Below, piece by piece: positions 61,461 to 64,000 of a DNA stretch of 64,000 nt. Location: positions 4,154,001 to 4,218,000 of the forward strand of contig NZ_CP011340.1 in NCBI RefSeq assembly GCF_001278075.1, given 5' to 3'. This DNA comes from Streptomyces pristinaespiralis. GTDB taxonomy: Bacteria > Actinomycetota > Actinomycetes > Streptomycetales > Streptomycetaceae. The translations under genes were made by a program, and so were the position numbers. The stretch's first letter is position 1; each line of letters starts with the position of its first letter. Below the pieces are notes generated by a model. That model did no database searches. It saw nothing but the letters and a program-made list of their open reading frames with translations, and was not told the DNA's origin.

Positions 61461-61910
61461 CTACTCCGGCCGCTTGGGCCGCCAGACGACCAGCGCGCTC
61501 GCCTGCTGGACGTCCTGGTACGGGACGAGGTCGCGCCGGTAGGAAGCGTGCACCTGCGCCTCGCGCTGCTGCATCGCCGCCGCCGCGCCGTCGAGGGCCG
61601 ACGACAGCTCCGCCACCCGCTGCTGGAGAGCCGCGACCTGGTTCTCCAGTTCGATGATCCGCTTGATACCGGCCAGGTTGATGCCCTCGTCCTGGGACAA
61701 CTGCTGCACCGTACGGAGCAGTTCGATGTCACGGGCCGAGTAGCGCCTGCCGCGGCCGGCCGTGCGGTCGGGCGAGACGAGACCCAGCCGGTCGTACTGG
61801 CGCAGGGTCTGCGGGTGCAGGCCCGACAGCTGCGCGGCGACCGAGATGACGTACACCGGCGACTCGTCGGTCAGTTCGTACGGGTTGCGACTGCGCCCCG
61901 ACCGGTCCAT
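61461..61910 (-). CDS. hspR: Heat-shock repressor HspR (MerR family)
   Basis: The 149-residue protein has a MerR-type HTH (YVISVAAQLSGLHPQTLRQYD, then LGLVSPDRTAGRGRRYSARD) and a coiled-coil dimer helix (GIKRIIELENQVAALQQRV). It binds HAIR inverted repeats before dnaK and clpB. DnaK acts as its co-repressor, so free chaperone level tunes transcription. It is the last gene of dnaK-grpE-dnaJ-hspR, 1 bp after dnaJ. The target HAIR site for clpB is seen at 58435; the dnaK promoter is outside the window. Confidence 0.96.
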   Translation of the reverse strand: MDRSGRSRNPYELTDESPVYVISVAAQLSGLHPQTLRQYDRLGLVSPDRTAGRGRRYSARDIELLRTVQQLSQDEGINLAGIKRIIELENQVAALQQRVAELSSALDGAAAAMQQREAQVHASYRRDLVPYQDVQQASALVVWRPKRPE

Positions 61911-61911
61911 A

Positions 61912-63090
61912 TCAAGCTCCCTTCGCGGCCTGGAACAACTCCGCCCGCGGATCCTCGTCCGCGGTGGCTTCGCGGTAGGCCTCCAGCGCTTCCCTGGCCT
62001 TGTCGCCGAGCTCGGCGGGCACGGCGACCTCGACGGTCACCAGCAGGTCCCCGCGGGTGCCGTCCTTGCGGACCGCGCCCTTGCCGCGGGCACGCATGGT
62101 GCGCCCGGCGGGCGTACCGGCCGGCAGCTTCAGCGTGACCGGCGGGCCGCCCAGCGTGGGCACCTTGATCTCGCCGCCGAGCGCCGCCTCCGTGAAGGAG
62201 ACCGGCACCGTGACGGTGAGGTTGTCGCCCTTGCGGCCGAAGACCGGGTGCGCGTCGACGTGGACGACGACATACAGGTCGCCGGCCGGGCCACCGCGCT
62301 CGCCGGGAGCTCCCTTGCCGCGCAACCGGATCCGCTGCCCGTCGGAGACCCCCGCCGGGATGCGGACCTGCATGGTGCGCGACGAGCGGGCCCGTCCGCT
62401 GCCCTTGCAGACGTCGCACGGGTCCTGGGCGATCAGCCCGCGGCCCTTGCAGTCCACGCACGGGTCCGTCAGCGAGAAGGAACCGCTGCCGCCGCGGGAG
62501 ACCTGGCCGGTGCCCACGCACGTCGGGCACACGCGCGGCGTGCCGTTCTTGTCGCCGGTGCCGGAACAGGCCTTGCACGCGGCCGAGCTGGACATCCGCA
62601 ACGGGACCGTGGCCCCGTCCACCGCCTCGGTGAAGCTGAGCGTCACCTCGGACTCGATGTCCTGGCCGCGCCGCGGCTGGGTGCGCGTGCCCGGGCCGGC
62701 GCCTCGGTTGAACAGGCCGCCGAACACGTCCCCGAGGCCGCCGCCGAAGCCGCCGGCCTGGCCGCCGCCCGGGGCGCCTCCGAAGAGGTCGCCCAGGTCG
62801 AAGTTGAACGTGCCGCCGGGACCGCCGGCGCCCGGAGCACGGAAGCCGCCGTTGCCGAACAGGGCGCGGGCGTCGTCGTACTCCTTGCGCCGTTTCGGAT
62901 CGCCGAGGATGTCGTTGGCCTCGGAGATCTCCTTGAAGCGCTCCTCGGCCTTCGCGTCACCCTTGTTGGCGTCCGGGTGGAACTCGCGGGCGAGCTTCCG
63001 GTACGCCTTCTTGATCTCGGCCTCTGTGGCGTCCTTGGGGACGCCGAGAACCTTGTAGTAGTCCTTCTCGACGAAGTCCTTCGTGCTCAT
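61912..63090 (-). CDS. dnaJ: Chaperone DnaJ
   Basis: The 392-residue Hsp40 co-chaperone has an N-terminal J domain (DYYKVLGVPKDATEAEIKKA; HPD in REFHPDANK), a Gly/Phe-rich linker and four zinc-binding CxxCxGxG repeats (CKACSGTG, CPTCVGTG, CVDCKGRG, CDVCKGSG). Two substrate-binding beta domains complete it. It stimulates DnaK ATPase and hands over clients. Length and motifs are complete. It lies 30 bp behind grpE; the ATG at 63090 has a GAGGGA-type site. Confidence 0.97.
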   Translation of the reverse strand: MSTKDFVEKDYYKVLGVPKDATEAEIKKAYRKLAREFHPDANKGDAKAEERFKEISEANDILGDPKRRKEYDDARALFGNGGFRAPGAGGPGGTFNFDLGDLFGGAPGGGQAGGFGGGLGDVFGGLFNRGAGPGTRTQPRRGQDIESEVTLSFTEAVDGATVPLRMSSSAACKACSGTGDKNGTPRVCPTCVGTGQVSRGGSGSFSLTDPCVDCKGRGLIAQDPCDVCKGSGRARSSRTMQVRIPAGVSDGQRIRLRGKGAPGERGGPAGDLYVVVHVDAHPVFGRKGDNLTVTVPVSFTEAALGGEIKVPTLGGPPVTLKLPAGTPAGRTMRARGKGAVRKDGTRGDLLVTVEVAVPAELGDKAREALEAYREATADEDPRAELFQAAKGA

Positions 63091-63120
63091 CGACGTCCCT
63101 CCTTCCGGACGTTTCCTGCG

Positions 63121-63768
63121 TCAGCCCTCCTCGGGGCCACCGCTCTCCTCGTCGGCCGACTTCTCTTCCTTCTGTGCCGGGGCCGCGCCCGGCTGGGGCT
63201 CGGCCACCGCGACCCGCGCGGGGCGGATCGTGCGCTCGCCGATGCGGTACCCCGGCTGGAGCACGGCGACGCACGTGGTCTCCGTGACATCCGGTGCGTA
63301 CGAGTGCATCAGAGCCTCGTGGATGGTCGGGTCGAAGGGCTCGCCCTCCTTGCCGAACTGCTGCAGGCCCATCTTGGCGGCGGCCGTCTCGAGAGACTCG
63401 GCCACCGACTTGAACCCGCCCACCAGCTCCCCGTGCTCCCGGGCGCGGCCGATGTCGTCGAGCACGGGCAGGAGCTCGGTCAGCAGCGTCGCCGTGGCGA
63501 TCTCCTTGACCGTGACCCTGTCGCGCTCCACGCGCCGGCGGTAGTTCTGGTACTCGGCCTGGAGCCGCTGGAGGTCGGCGGTCCGCTCGTTGAGGGCGGT
63601 ACGCGTCTGGTCCAGCTGCGCCGTCAGGCCGGCGATCTTTGCTGCGTCCCCTGCCGGGGCCGCCGGGCCCTCCTGCTCGGAGGTCTCGGCGGGCTCGGCG
63701 GCGTCGTCAGGTGTGGCGCCGGAGGGGACGTCGGGCTTCTCGTCGAAGCCCGGGGTCTCCTCGGTCAC
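63121..63768 (-). CDS. grpE: Nucleotide exchange factor GrpE
   Basis: The 215-residue protein has a disordered acidic N-terminus, a long coiled coil ([20 protein letters not shown] and on) and the conserved DnaK-binding head ([52 protein letters not shown]). GrpE opens DnaK to release ADP. The Ala/Pro/Glu tail is longer than in E. coli, normal for Streptomyces. The GTG start overlaps the dnaK stop (GTGA). Confidence 0.96.
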   Translation of the reverse strand: MTEETPGFDEKPDVPSGATPDDAAEPAETSEQEGPAAPAGDAAKIAGLTAQLDQTRTALNERTADLQRLQAEYQNYRRRVERDRVTVKEIATATLLTELLPVLDDIGRAREHGELVGGFKSVAESLETAAAKMGLQQFGKEGEPFDPTIHEALMHSYAPDVTETTCVAVLQPGYRIGERTIRPARVAVAEPQPGAAPAQKEEKSADEESGGPEEG

Positions 63769-64000
63769 GCGGCACCGTCCTTCTTCGGCTTGTCCTCGTC
63801 GACGATCTCGGCGTCGACGACGTCGTCGTCGGCCTGGCCGGCACCGGCCTGGCCCTCGGCGCCGGCACCCGCGGCTGCGCCCTCGGGCGCGGCGTTGGCG
63901 TACATGGCCTGGCCGAGCTTCTGGCTGACCGCGGCGACCTTCTCCGTGGCGGTGCGGATCTCGGCGGTGTCCTCGCCCTTGAGCTTCTCCTTCAGCTCGG
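63765..64000 (-). CDS. dnaK: Chaperone DnaK, C-terminal fragment (gene continues beyond window)
   Basis: Only the last 78 codons are in the window. They read [40 protein letters not shown], an Ala/Gly-rich linker and the acidic tail [19 protein letters not shown], the usual end of actinobacterial DnaK (Hsp70). The tail matches the DnaK C-terminal motif DAEIVDE. The gene is first in the heat-shock operon; its HAIR-bearing promoter is outside the window. Confidence 0.95.
   Translation of the reverse strand, partial: ELKEKLKGEDTAEIRTATEKVAAVSQKLGQAMYANAAPEGAAAGAGAEGQAGAGQADDDVVDAEIVDEDKPKKDGAA

Overview
The window is chromosomal DNA from a Streptomyces or very close relative. GC is very high, GTG starts are common, and coupled ATGA or GTGA gene junctions occur throughout. 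The gene order matches the Streptomyces core-chromosome arm holding ask/asd, recR, purA, the kynurenine genes, fba, pyrE, clpB and dnaK-grpE-dnaJ-hspR. It also carries a perfect Streptomyces parS site. No phage, insertion sequence, CRISPR array, rRNA or tRNA was recognised.

Layout. 1-6.1 kb: end of a large AAA+ ATPase, a 93-bp tandem repeat array, an S9 peptidase and SURF1. 6.6-8.4 kb: a SigE-type sigma factor coupled to a membrane partner with a His/Glu/Arg-repeat N-terminus. 8.8-11.1 kb: asd-ask, where the Asd lacks its catalytic cysteine. 11.4-13.1 kb: DUF5063, recR and ybaB. 13.5-19.3 kb: a SLATT protein, a GntR regulator, a class III aminotransferase, and a DJ-1/MarR pair behind a double palindromic operator. 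19.5-29.3 kb: a signalling block with three Ser/Thr protein kinases, a membrane-anchored streptogrisin-like protease, a Tat-secreted protein and a membrane-tethered PstS-like protein. The third kinase is cut by an in-frame TAA with its tail preserved downstream. 29.5-40.4 kb: purA, a lipid-kinase-like gene, a GbsR-regulated ABC exporter, a CYP107-type P450, a DesK-type two-component system, an NmrA-type reductase and an alpha/beta hydrolase. 40.6-42.6 kb: kynureninase and tryptophan 2,3-dioxygenase, which with the hydrolase would turn tryptophan into anthranilate. 42.7-55.6 kb: DUF3152, DUF3151, an MFS exporter, a MalY-type lyase, fba, pyrE (with parS inside its terminator), an aldose epimerase and several conserved actinobacterial proteins. 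55.8-64 kb: the heat-shock genes clpB (with an HspR operator) and the dnaK-grpE-dnaJ-hspR operon.

Between clpB and hspR lies an accessory island (about 59.0-61.4 kb). It encodes a small secreted protein made of DVGWG-headed repeats, translationally coupled to a miniature Rieske-like protein that lacks Fe-S ligands. A LuxR-type regulator with a sensor-like N-terminal domain is divergently transcribed, and a decayed second copy of that regulator follows. This peptide/regulator cassette is the best candidate in the window for an undescribed system.

Starts were chosen from ribosome-binding sites and family alignment from memory. All family assignments rest on motifs read by eye.
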